From: Callipepla californica brunnescens
Taxonomy: Eukaryota; Chordata; Aves; Galliformes; Odontophoridae
Length of the DNA stretch: 64,000 bases
Assembly: GCA_023055505.1 (NCBI GenBank)
Contig: JALIRH010000031.1
Span: 3,240,823-3,304,822 of the forward strand
Reading direction: 5' to 3'
Under the pieces are notes generated by a model. It was given only the letters and a program-made list of their open reading frames with translations, made no database searches and was not told where the DNA came from. The position numbers and the translations under genes are program-made. Below are positions 1 through 22,061 of the stretch, piece by piece (the first letter of the stretch is position 1; every line of letters begins with the position of its first letter).

Positions 1-1626
1 ATAATGACGTCAGTTTACCCATAGCTGTACTAGACGGAGAACTTGTGTGTACTCAGACTCCTGGAGTGAGTCAATTCTTTTCCAACAGTGCCTGATGAAA
101 GTTTTCCTACCTAGCATGACATTAAATCACACTGAACCTTATAAAGGTTTGCTGGAAACTTTGGAACTTTAATTTCTCTAAATTTTAGTGTAATTTGCTT
201 TTTCTAGTGTCCATCTCAGTAAAAACAGCACTCACTGTTTTGAAGTTTGTTTTTTTTTTTGAATTACAATTTTCAGGGGCTTGTGGCACTTTTTAAAGAG
301 TCAGAAGTCAAATACTGGAAGCCAGAAGGAGTACTGCAAGTCATGATTTTGGAATCCTGCATTTTACGTGGGATGCCTATGAAAACTGACATAATAAATG
401 TCTGGATTTTGACATCATAACTTCTGGTAGCAAAGGATTAAAATAGCAGAAATCTCGCTTTAATAGTAACAAAACTTTGATGTGACCTTCACTGTTTTTC
501 TTTATGGTGTCCAATTGCAAAAGCTTAATAATCCCTTGCATGTAAATAGAAATGGAGTCTTTTGTGTTCAGACAACTGTCAGGTTTATTCATCCTTATCA
601 ATTGTATTTACTCCCTGCCAGCACATGGCATGTAATAGATTTTTTAAAGTACTCGGTAGCAAGGCTTCCAACAAAGTTGTCCTCTGAACTCATGGGAATT
701 GCTGGTTTTGATCCTTCTGGTCAGGATGAGGCTCTCCTGAAGCAAAAAAAAAAATAAAAAAATACAGCAGCTGGTATTTACTCCCTGTGCCCTGAGCTGG
801 TAGTTTGTATTTTTGTGTTCTAGCAGAACACAAAAAGTGCCATAAGTTTGAACAACATTTGATTCCAAAGCTTTAATTTACACTTTGGGTTGTGACTCAC
901 AGTATTGAAGACTGACCCTGCTTGGACATCAATGGTATGGTTGAGACCCAGGCTGTTGATCTGAGCCACCAGCCTGCATTATTTCTGACCGTTTCCACCA
1001 CCTCTCCTTAGCTTGGGTACGTTGTTGATCATCCAGGAAAATACAGGTACTAAAGGCCTGTACAAAGGGCATGTACCTCTCTGCCCACTTCTGTTAGAAA
1101 CTCTAGGAAAATCATTTGTGTTGTGGGACCTTTCCTGTTGTTACTGAGCAGTTCAGCTGGGATTTCTGTTTAGTTAGAACTAGTTTGAATAATTAGAAGT
1201 AATTTAGTTTTCCTGGGCATTGTGGCCTAACTATAAAAATACCCTGATGTTTTGAAGAGAATGTATCAAGTCTCTACTGTTCTTCGAGTTCACTTTTATT
1301 TCTTTAGAACCAAGGAAAGCTTTGGTGCCTCAATATAAGTTTGGTGAGGTTTTTAAGCTATGTCCATGATCAGAATGAAGGTCATGTTTTCCGTAAAGCC
1401 CATCTCTGTTAACGTTTCTTAAGCAAATTAACGTGCACAAGATGAAAATGTTTTCATTCCAGATTGAGCATTGCTACCTGGGAAATTTCTTTCACGGTTC
1501 CAGCTTCACTCGTCCAAACAGGGAAACGAAAGAGTTAAATAAGTGTATTTCTTCACTGAAAAAAAATTTGTAATGGACAGCGATTAGTGAGATGATTGTT
1601 CCCCTGTTCTGGTGAGAATGCAAATT
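1..1626. other. Upstream flank, no gene recognised
   Basis: AT-rich single-copy-looking sequence upstream of PSAT1. The short open frames here show no protein family I recognise and no consistent splice structure. The one structured item is a possible small retrocopy at 605-787, listed separately. Confidence 0.5.
605..787 (+). repeat. Possible small retrocopy flanked by a 14-bp direct repeat
   Basis: The 14-mer GTATTTACTCCCTG occurs at 604-617 and again at 774-787. The intervening 156 bp ends in an A-rich run (about 744-762) followed by some 11 bp before the second copy. Direct repeats plus a 3' A-tract are the signature of a retroposed transcript. The body also contains a 6-bp inverted repeat TCAGGA/TCCTGA at 721-726 and 735-740. 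I do not recognise a parent RNA. Chance duplication is a real alternative, because the A-tract does not directly abut the second repeat. Confidence 0.3.
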
Positions 1627-1945
1627 GAGTTCTGTGCACAGTTTTGATCCCCTCTCTCTAAGAAGGACATTGAGGCCCTGGAGTGTGTTCAGAGAAGGGC
1701 AAAGAAGCCTGGTGAGGGGTCTGGAGCACAGGCCTTATGAGGAACAGCTGAACGAGCTGGGATTGTTCAGTTTGGAGAAGAGGAGGCTCAGGGGAGAGCT
1801 CACTGCTCTCTATATTTCCCTGAAAAGAGGTTGTGGTGAGGTGAGGGATCAGCCTCTTCTCCCAGGTACCAGCAATACCATGAGAGAGAATGGCTTTAAC
1901 TCGGTCAAAGGAGGTTCAAGTTGGATAGTAGGTGAAATTTATTCT
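1627..1945 (+). mobile_element. CR1 LINE fragment, sense, decayed
   Basis: The DNA follows the 3' part of CR1 ORF2: the tract GACATTGAGGCCCTGGAG at about 1666, then the CR1 stretch encoding the [28 protein letters not shown] and GRFRLD-like segments. It is 5' truncated and fades by about 1945 without the usual 3' UTR or 8-bp tail, so it is broken at both ends. It lies about 0.7 kb upstream of the PSAT1 promoter in the same orientation. Confidence 0.85.
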
Positions 1946-2330
1946 CTGGATGAATGTCCACGTCCTGGAATGGGGAGAGGGTTGCTGCTGAGAAAGCAGG
2001 TGAGCACGCACAGGCTGAGGCATCATCGGCTCCTGAGCAGCACTGAGCACAGAGGCTGTTGGGAAGTGTATACTTCGTGCAGCTGTGTGAGAGAATTGTG
2101 AATCTCCTTCAACATATTTGGAAATTATGGGGCTCTGGAGAGCCTGTCTGCTCTCAGTCACACTCAATGGTTTGTTCTGTTCAAAGCGATTCACCGCCAC
2201 TGCCTTTAAAATCTCTTCTGAAAACGGACTGCGTGGCACTTTTTTCTCTCAATAGAACTGTTAGAAGGAAAACGGCCTCAGTGCGTTAACTCCACGTTTT
2301 CCACACCAAGGTATCTGCGGAAAGAACGCC
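1946..2330. other. Spacer between CR1 fragment and PSAT1 CpG island
   Basis: No coding or RNA feature recognised. Base composition changes sharply to GC-rich at about 2330. Confidence 0.5.
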
Positions 2331-2360
2331 GTATATCGGCCGGGGAGTACCAGCCTCGGC

Positions 2361-2426
2361 CCTGCCCCTCCCCCTCCCCGCGGTCAGGGAGGTGGGGGGG
2401 GGAGGGGGGTGGCGGGAGCGCGGGGG
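2361..2426. promoter_or_regulatory. C-tract / G-tract pair, possible G-quadruplex or GC-box cluster
   Basis: A pyrimidine tract of C-runs (2361-2379) is followed about 10 bp later by long G-runs (2388-2426, including nine consecutive G). CCCCTCCCC in the first arm is complementary to GGGGAGGGG in the second. Either strand could form a G-quadruplex, or the arms could pair. SP/KLF/MAZ-type zinc-finger binding is the conventional reading. Confidence 0.45.
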
Positions 2427-2466
2427 CGTCCCCGGCTGATCACGCCTCCGCCTCGTGGCCTCTCCG

Positions 2467-2471
2467 CCAAT
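2467..2471 (+). promoter_or_regulatory. CCAAT box 1 (candidate NF-Y site)
   Basis: CCAAT in the context CCGCCAATAGG, about 115 bp upstream of the TATA-like element. It is the most distal of three in the same orientation. Confidence 0.6.
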
Positions 2472-2499
2472 AGGCTGCCGGGGCGCTGCCCGAGGGCGA

Positions 2500-2504
2500 C
2501 CAAT
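2500..2504 (+). promoter_or_regulatory. CCAAT box 2 (candidate NF-Y site)
   Basis: CCAAT within CCAATCGGCG, an extended match to the NF-Y consensus CCAATCRG. It shares ten bases with box 3. Confidence 0.7.
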
Positions 2505-2555
2505 CGGCGTGGCGATCCCGCGGCGGCCCCTCCCACGGGGTGTGCGCGAGGGCAG

Positions 2556-2560
2556 CCAAT
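2556..2560 (+). promoter_or_regulatory. CCAAT box 3 (candidate NF-Y site)
   Basis: CCAAT within CCAATCGGCG, 22 bp before the TATA-like element and about 50 bp before the inferred start site. A proximal CCAAT box usually sits near -60 to -100, so this one is close to the core promoter. Confidence 0.7.
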
Positions 2561-2581
2561 CGGCGGGCGGGCGGCGGGGGG

Positions 2582-2587
2582 TTTATA
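2582..2587 (+). promoter_or_regulatory. TATA-like element of PSAT1
   Basis: TTTATA is an AT-rich island inside the GC-rich promoter, 53 bp before the start codon. It places transcription start at about 2610 and leaves a 5' UTR of only about 25 nt. Confidence 0.55.
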
Positions 2588-2634
2588 CCGGCACGGCGCC
2601 CGCGGGCGGCCGGCGGTGTTGGGCGAGCGGCGCC

Positions 2635-14482
<11,848 letters not shown>

Positions 14483-15736
14483 ATGTTCATGGGTTAGGGC
14501 CATGCTGCACATCTACGAAGTTGAAGCTAAAGTATTTGGCTGTGTAGAAGCACAGTAATTTTCACAGCGCACAACTAACATTATTTTAGTTCCAGTAGCT
14601 GTTTTAGTTATATGCATGGGATTGAGGCCCAATCTTGCTGAAGATTAATATTATTAGACTAATCAAGATTGGAACGGAAATTTGCAAATGTGTAGTTAAA
14701 GCCTTGTAAGATGCTATGGATCTCAGTTTGGACTGTAGGCACACCACTACAATGGTCTGTTGAAATTAGTCAGTCTTTGATTATACATATTCCTGGAATA
14801 GGAATCAGTACTACCATTTGAAAAATAACTCACCTGTCTCTTGCTGCTAGCTACAAAGTGACTTCTTCAAATATATCTTGTTCTCAGTACATTCCTGAAA
14901 GCAAATTTTCTTACAAGTTTTCTGTAGAGCTTTACATAACTATATGACTACACAGTGTGTGATGAAATAACATTGTGTTTTCTAAGGATATCTAATTAGT
15001 TTCAGGTATCTCAGTACTAGTTTTCAGAAATTGATATCTAGTTTTTGAACTTCAGGCCACTTTGTTGAAAGCTTCGCTTCCACACATGTGTTGTTATAAT
15101 GGCAGACCCATGCAGTAGCACACACTAGTGAAGTCTAGGGCTGGGTCTTTAGTATTACCATTTACTAGTTGAAAGCTAAGGTGCATAGGCATATAATTAA
15201 ATCAATGTATAATACATTTCTCTATGCAGTTTAAAATATAAACTCCTTCAGGTAATTCTGTGTTCTTATATTGGAGCATGCGTATTGCTGCTCCTACCAA
15301 AACCTGTTTTAATTTGCTACCCTTGTGCCAGATTGGGTTGCTGTGTTCTACTCAATGCATCTCTGACTTACTCTACACTGACTGCATAGTCCAAAATGCA
15401 GAAGACTTTCTTATCTTTCCTCTTGAAGTATTTTCTTTGCTTTTTTGTTGCTGCAATTCTGTCACCTTTTGTATGTGGGATTCTGGCCTGCTGCTGCGAG
15501 TCTTGAATTCTGACTGTTCCTGACACTACATCATACTTCAGATTTGTTTTCTCACTTGAACTTTGTGGCTTATTCCAGACTTTGATACTCTGGGGTAGGG
15601 AAGGAACTATGTTTATGCAAAGATCTTCAGAAGATCTTCCATGTAAAACCCTACTTGGGTTAATCTTCCTTCTTGGCCTGTGAATTTGATGCCAATTAAT
15701 GTATATTGATACTGGCTTTCTATTTTAACCTTAGGG

Positions 15737-15761
15737 AAAAAAAAAAAAAAAAAAAAAAAAA
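15737..15761 (+). repeat. A25 homopolymer in PSAT1 3' UTR
   Basis: 25 consecutive A. It can prime oligo-dT artefactually and so mimic an earlier 3' end in transcript data. Confidence 0.9.
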
Positions 15762-16041
15762 GGTTCTCTGATATTATCACAATGTTTTATATTACCACAA
15801 CCGATTTCAGACTGCAAAGTTTCTGGTAAAGAATTGGGTCTTTTGTTTCATGTAGTTCTAATACAGTGGTAACAGTCTAATAATGCTATTGATGGTTTGT
15901 TCCTTTCCTTGTGAAACCTCACGGCAAGTCAGGGGATAGAGGCAAGGGGTAACTTCCCCTTGTCGTTGTTTTATGACTGCTGTTAGGAAATTTTTGTCAA
16001 TGAAATATAACTCAAAATAATTAAATGATGTGGGTGATGAA

Positions 16042-16047
16042 AATAAA
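16042..16047 (+). promoter_or_regulatory. Candidate PSAT1 poly(A) signal
   Basis: AATAAA in GATGAAAATAAAACTTG, followed within 30 to 50 bp by a GT-rich stretch (CTGTATGTTTG, then TTTTTGTGG) suitable as the downstream element. It is the first canonical hexamer I find after the stop codon. Confidence 0.6.
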
Positions 16048-16065
16048 ACTTGTCATGGAATGCTG

Positions 16066-16651
16066 TGAAGAACCTGTATGTTTGAAGCTTTTTGTGGCAG
16101 AAGGATAAGAGCTCCATGCGTAGTTGTCAACAGTTTATGGGCTGTTTTGTCTCAATTCTGTTACTAATGGGGAGGATGGGGTCCACGCCTTGGGGAAGGG
16201 GTAAAAGAGGTGGACCTAAAAAAAAGACAGTGATAACAATCTGAGGAGGGATATTGGAATACAAGATAACACAATATATTACAATATAATTTGAATTGAA
16301 GCTAATAAATCAAATAGAGAGAATCCAAAGCTGAAGGTCTTACTTTAAAGCTGAAGGAGAGATGGCTAGGAAGCTCCCAATGCTCAGACAACTTGCAGGG
16401 CCCAAGGCTGCCTCTTGTGTAAAAGCAGAATGTGGTGATGATTTCACAAAAGGAGTTGCTAGCATTTTCTTTAGTTTGTAATATAAAAGTCCCTAGTCTA
16501 AGGAGGAAGAGGGGTGGGGAAAAAAAACAAACAACAAAAAAACCAACAGAATACTCAAGGAGGAACCCAGGTGAGAATACATGGATGAATTGGACATGCG
16601 CACGTGTGAGTGTTGTAGAAACTCGCTGATGTCATTAGGATGCCACTCTGC
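16066..16651. other. Intergenic spacer downstream of PSAT1
   Basis: No gene recognised. Contains purine-rich, repeat-poor sequence leading into two abutting CR1 copies. Confidence 0.5.
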
Positions 16652-16853
16652 AATCACAGAATCATAGGGGTTGGAAGGAACCCTTACGGATCATCGAGTC
16701 CAACCCCCTGCCAAAGCAGCTCCCTAGCCCAAGTCACACAGGTAGGTGTCCAGGTGGGTCTTGAACATCTCCAGAGAAGGAGATTCCACAACCCCCCTGG
16801 CAGCCTGTTCCAGTGCTCGATCACTCTAAATTGTTGCTTGATTGTGGAAATTA
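16652..16853 (-). mobile_element. CR1 LINE 3' fragment, antisense
   Basis: Starts AATCACAGAATCATAGGGG and continues through the complement of the CR1 3' UTR and last ORF2 codons (CATCTCCAGAGAAGGAGA, CAGCCTGTTCCAGTGCTCG). Heavily 5' truncated at about 200 bp. Its right edge abuts a sense CR1. Confidence 0.92.
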
Positions 16854-16854
16854 G

Positions 16855-18158
16855 AAGTGCCTGAAGACTGGATGAGGAAAAAAGTCATTAAAAAAGGGCA
16901 AGGAGGGCCCACTGAGCTACAGGTAGTCAGCCTTTTGCCTTAGTCTTGGGAAGAAGATGGAACAGCTCATCCTAGAAACCATTTATCGGTTCATCAAGAA
17001 AATAAAATCAATAGTTAACTGTGGATGCACCAAGAGGAAACCACACCTGGCTGAGCTGATGGATATTGGGAAGCCATGAGCATTGTCTTTCTGAACTTCA
17101 CTAAGGTCTTCAACCTTGTCTGCTGTATGGATCTTGTTGAGAAGCTGATGAAGTCAGTGAGCAGTCAGTGAGGTACATCAAAAACAGGCTGAACTGCTGT
17201 ATCCAAGGTGTGATGATCAGTGGTGCAAAGTTCAATTGGAGGCCAGTAGTAAGGGGAGTACCTCATGGTCAATGATGGATTGTGTCCCATTTGACATCTT
17301 TGTTCATGTTCTAAATTTTGAGTTAGAGTGCACCCTCAGCAAATTTGTGGATGGCATGAAACTAGGGGAGTGTCTGGTGCACCAGAAGGCAATGCTGCCA
17401 TCCAGATGGACCTTGACAGGCTGGAGAACGGGGCTGACAAAAATCTCATTACATTCAGCTAGGAGAAATGGAGCATCTTGGACCTGGGGAGGAGTGGTCT
17501 CATGCACGTGTATTTGGTGGGGATCGCTCCAGTGGAAAGTAGCTCTGCTGAAAAAGCCCTGAGAGTCCTGGTGGCCACCAAGTTTAATGTGAGCCAGCAG
17601 TGTGCTAAGAAGGCTAATAGTATTCTTGGCTGCATTAGGCAAAGTACTGCTAGCAGGTTAAGAAGGTTAATCCTTCCCCCCCAGCAGCGGTGAGACCACA
17701 CCTAGAGTCACCGTGTCCAGTTCTGCTACAAGAAAGTCAGGGCCTTGCTGGAATAAGTCCATCAGGGAGTCTCCAAGGTGATGAGGAGACTAGAGCACCT
17801 ATCCTTTGAGGAGAAGCTGGGACAGGCTTGGGTTATCTCATTGATTTCTACGAATACCCAAAGTGAGTGTGCAAAAGAGATACAGCCAGGCTCTCTTCAC
17901 CTAGTGCCAGGGCAAGTGGCAGTGAGCACAGATTGGAAAACAGGAGGCTCCTTCTGAGCACCAGGAAGCACTTCTGTACTGTCAGGATCATGGAGCGCTG
18001 GCACAGGCTGACCAGAGGCTGGGGGGTTTCCTACTTGGAGATATCCAGTCTGCCTGATGCAGGCTTGGGCACCCTGCTCTGGGTGGTCCTGCTTGAGCAA
18101 TGGGGTTGAGCCTGATGGACCCAGAGGGCCCTGCCAACTTGATGATTCTGTGATTTCC
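16855..18158 (+). mobile_element. CR1 LINE, sense, long but decayed
   Basis: About 1.3 kb covering the CR1 reverse transcriptase and 3' end. Recognisable steps are AAAAAAGGGCAAGGAGG (KKG segment), a decayed YLDFSKAFD region near 17090-17120, CACCCTCAGCAAATTTG (CTLSKF), and the C-terminal ORF2 segment to CTTGATGATTCTGTGATT at the 3' end. The FADD active-site box reads FVDG at 17344-17355, and frameshifts and stops are frequent, so the enzyme is dead. Confidence 0.92.
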
Positions 18159-21100
18159 ACAGCACAGCCGTTGTACTGTCTCCAAGTCTAGCACAAAAGA
18201 ATTAAATAAGAATTAGAAGCTGGTTTGGCACCTCCTTATTTGTCTAGATAATCCTAGTGGAAGAAAATGATTTATATGAACAGTGATGTGGGGAGTCCTG
18301 CTCCTTTGTCAGCTGACACTTTGCATATTCATATTTTTCCTGTTTGTGCTTAAATTAAATTCTGTTTTTCTTTTCAACACGTAAGTGGTTAAACCTTTTA
18401 AGACATACCAGGAAAATATGCTTGGCTGTAAAAGATTTACACCTCCTCCAGGCTTAGGAGGATATGTTTGGAATGAAACAGAAATAAAAAATATATTTCA
18501 GAAGCTGATAGACTGGAAATTGTTAATGTAGGCTGAAAGCAATATTAGGTCTGGAACTATATTAATATATGATTAATATTTGCTGTATTTCATTCTCTGG
18601 ATAAAAAAACAAAATGAGGGTGAATTTCTTCATATTTGATGGGAGTGTACGTAATTAAAAAGGGAAACGTTACAAGGTTTTACATGAGATCAATCACTTT
18701 AATTGGAAAGAAGTAACCCCATTTCTATCGTTAATTGGACTCTTGATAATTTAACGCCAAGATTCCTGACAGCCTGTGATAAATTGGTCTCTTTCAAGCT
18801 AAAGAAGCTAGAAAGTTATAATTACCCATGGATTACTGGGTGATTGGAGGACCTTGATCAAAGAGGTGCAATGAGACGTGTGGAAGACCAGGTAGATTCT
18901 GAATATTATTTATTTATTTCTTTTTAAGTAGCTAAGGAATAAATGTCTGTTTGATGTAACAAGAACAAAAACTGTACAGTTCCTGAAATCCTAGAAAATT
19001 CATATTCAATCTCCTGCCTTTGCACTCTGCATGAAAAGCAAAAATTGAGTATTTTATAAATGGGTTATTTACAGAAAAATCTGAAGAAAATACGAGAAAG
19101 GTTGCAGTTTTTTAAACTTCTATGAGAGGAACTGCCGTTAAAGTACTAAGAATTTGTATCATAATGAACAAATCTGAGTTCACAGATGTTTTGACACTAT
19201 TCTTTATTTTAGCTCCATGCTGTAAATAAACCGAAGTTATTTGTGAGCTATATTTCTAGGCTAGGAAATGGTGCTAAGAAATATTTCAATTTTTTCTGCA
19301 TAAGTGAAAAAAAAATCTTTTGGGAATAGTGTCTGTTTTTACCTATTTGTGTGTAAGTTACAGTCACTGTAAGAGGCAGCCCTGTGCTTTCCCTTCCTGT
19401 CCTCCTGGCTACTGAAGCTCAATACCTAATACCAGGGTAACCGATGCAGCAAGACTGTGGCTAGGGTAAAAGAGTGGCAAACAACACAGTGGCAAACGAC
19501 ACAGACCACCCACAATGTGTAGTTCACTTGACCTGTATCAAAGCTATAACTGCAGATGAAAAAAGTTCTGAGTTCAATTATTACTTTACATCCTCGTTAA
19601 ATCAGAGAAGCAGTCCCATTGTGTTCTGAATACCCTCTGGCCTGGTTTTAATTATGGCATTACTTTGAAAGGGAATTGCCTATTTGACTTTGTCTGGGAG
19701 CTGCGTGTATATTTCAGGAAATGAAATAAATCAATCTATTACTAGCAAACCTTTAACATTTTCATGCAAAATATATAAATTTATGTGTTTACAGCAAGCC
19801 AAAATGCTACTTAATTCCCTACTGCATTTGGCACTGAGAATGTAAGTGTTTATCTTGTATTTTGACACCAGCTCTCTGCCAAGTTTTGCTTGGTTTGATC
19901 TTTTCTGCTGTTTGGTGGGTACTCTGAGCCACATCTAAGTGAGAAAACTTTATTCCCTACTCATTCAAAAGAATGCATCAGAAAATTAGCCACAGATCCT
20001 TCATGTTTTGCTAGATGTGATATGTAGGAGAATATTTGATTGTCTTTGTGGAACCTTAATTTGAGACCTGATTGCTCTGATTCCTATGACTTTATACAGT
20101 CACTGGAATGTAACTTCATTATCCAATATAGAAGCAGTTCCTTCTGTGGATATTGATTTCAAGATGTTCAGCTATACCAAAAAAATTGTGCTAGTAGTGT
20201 ATGAAATGATGAAACAAATATTCTACTTTACAGTAATTAATGCTAGTGTAAATCATAGTTCAAGCTCCAGTGAATTTATTTTACACACTCCTAAACAGCA
20301 GAAGTTCATTCTTACTGACAATCCAAGCTAAGAAAGGGATAAAATAATAGGTAAAGTTCACAGATCAGAAAAGGTTTGGCTTAAAAATATTGAAACACCT
20401 GCAAATACTGAGACAAAATGATACTTAGCATTGATAAATCCCTACTGAAGTATAATGAACAGCATTAGAGGACTGCTGGGCCCAGTGTATTTGCTTCTAG
20501 TTCTCACTTTCATGAAAGAATTGTATTTATTTAGAGAGTTTACTTCATTTAACACGTCTGACATTGGAAAATGTGGAGCTTGCTTTATTAAGAATACTCA
20601 CTCACAAAGCATTATTGTGAAAGAAAAACATGGAAAAATTTTCTTCCAGCAACAGTTGCCTGGGGCTGAGATATGGGGCAGCATACACTTCATGTGGATC
20701 TCCTATTTCTGTGAAAGGGAGGACATGCTGTGCAAAAGCCTCTTGTTCAGAGGTTTAGTCCTGGAGGACAGGCAAAGGAAGTGTGTATATTCATAGAGCA
20801 TTAACATTACGTTCATCGGGGCTAATGCTTCAAATGCAGCATAAACAATCTGCGGTGGTGACATCCATTGTTAACTCCAAGAGATCTGAAAGGCTCCTTG
20901 CATTTTTACTTTTCACACAAAGAATAACACCGTATTCCATTGAGATGTCTTATATTTCCTGATAAGACAGAGTAACAGGCCAGCCACCTGGAGAACCTGA
21001 AAGGCTGGGAAGTTCTCTGAGTTTCAGGAGTTGTTGATGTGAATGATCTGCAAAAGCAGAAGGGGATCAATGATTCACAGTGTTGCGCTTCCTCCTGTGC

Positions 21101-22061
21101 TGTAGTGAAGTGCCTCACTGATGGTCTGTGTGCCTATCTATGCAAAAAAAGCATTGGGACAGAACTAAAATTTTGTATAAAAGCACGTGATAAATGGCCA
21201 GCTGTAAGTAAATCTGAAAAGTTCAGCTCTGGACAAATGTAACAAGAAATATCAGCAGATACAACAGCATTTTACAAGATTTAACAAACAAATTCAACAA
21301 ACTTAACAAATACTAGCTCAGGTCATGAAGAAACCCATCCTGTGAAGTGTTAATATAGTTTAGCATGATTTGACTCCATATAGAAATACAGGAGGCCCAA
21401 GAATGTAAAACAGAAACAGTTTGTGATTCAAGTTGCACAAGAGTGAAAAGCAAGATGAGCAGCATTAAACTCTGGCATGACTGGGAATGTCAGTGTCTGT
21501 GGCGTGATACCACAGTGCAAGACCCAAATAGCCTACTCCAGTTTATCACTTTGGCCTACAAACAGGAGAAAGCTTCCAGTCCCAACCGGAGACATGTTAT
21601 GGTACTGCTCTGAGAAGCTTTAAGTTTCCAGTACTGCAGTGTGGAACTGTGAAAGAGAAATTCATTTCATCTCAATATTTAAGGAGTGATGAATAGGGTG
21701 TTACATGTCTAACTGACTATGTTCAGAGTGTCTTTAGGCTTCTTTACAGATTCTATATGACGTGTAACTGTGGCTAAGTGAGTGTCTAACACTAAATGTC
21801 CCCAGCTCTTGAGTGAGGGCTGCTTGCAAATGGTTTCTTAAGTTGCTGTGTGCCTTATTATTTATTTATCCATAAGGATAAATAAGATCTAAATTGGAGT
21901 CTCAAAAACTACAGTCCCTAGATTAAAATATTGCAATTGTATTAAAAATTCAGTTCTAAAATGTAGTGATTATTCTCTGGAAAGAATATAATTACTATTA
22001 AACTGTCATCTAAGAATGGAGTTTATGACCCTCATCCTATTGGTCCTATTCATTCAAGTGA
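18159..22061. other. Intergenic sequence, nothing recognised
   Basis: AT-rich, with only short chance frames. No CR1, mariner, LTR or RNA gene recognised by reading. Confidence 0.5.

Larger units (their letters stand above)
14483..16065 (+). other. PSAT1: PSAT1 3' UTR (inferred end)
   Basis: About 1.6 kb of AT-rich noncoding sequence from the stop codon to roughly 18 bp past the AATAAA at 16042. No transposon is recognisable in it; a 25-base A-run lies at 15737. The end point is inferred from the signal, and shorter forms using weaker variant signals are possible. Confidence 0.6.

Noticed and set aside
17304..17701. Minus-strand frames of 80 to 112 residues
   Set aside because: Antisense shadows of the decayed sense CR1 at 16855-18158.
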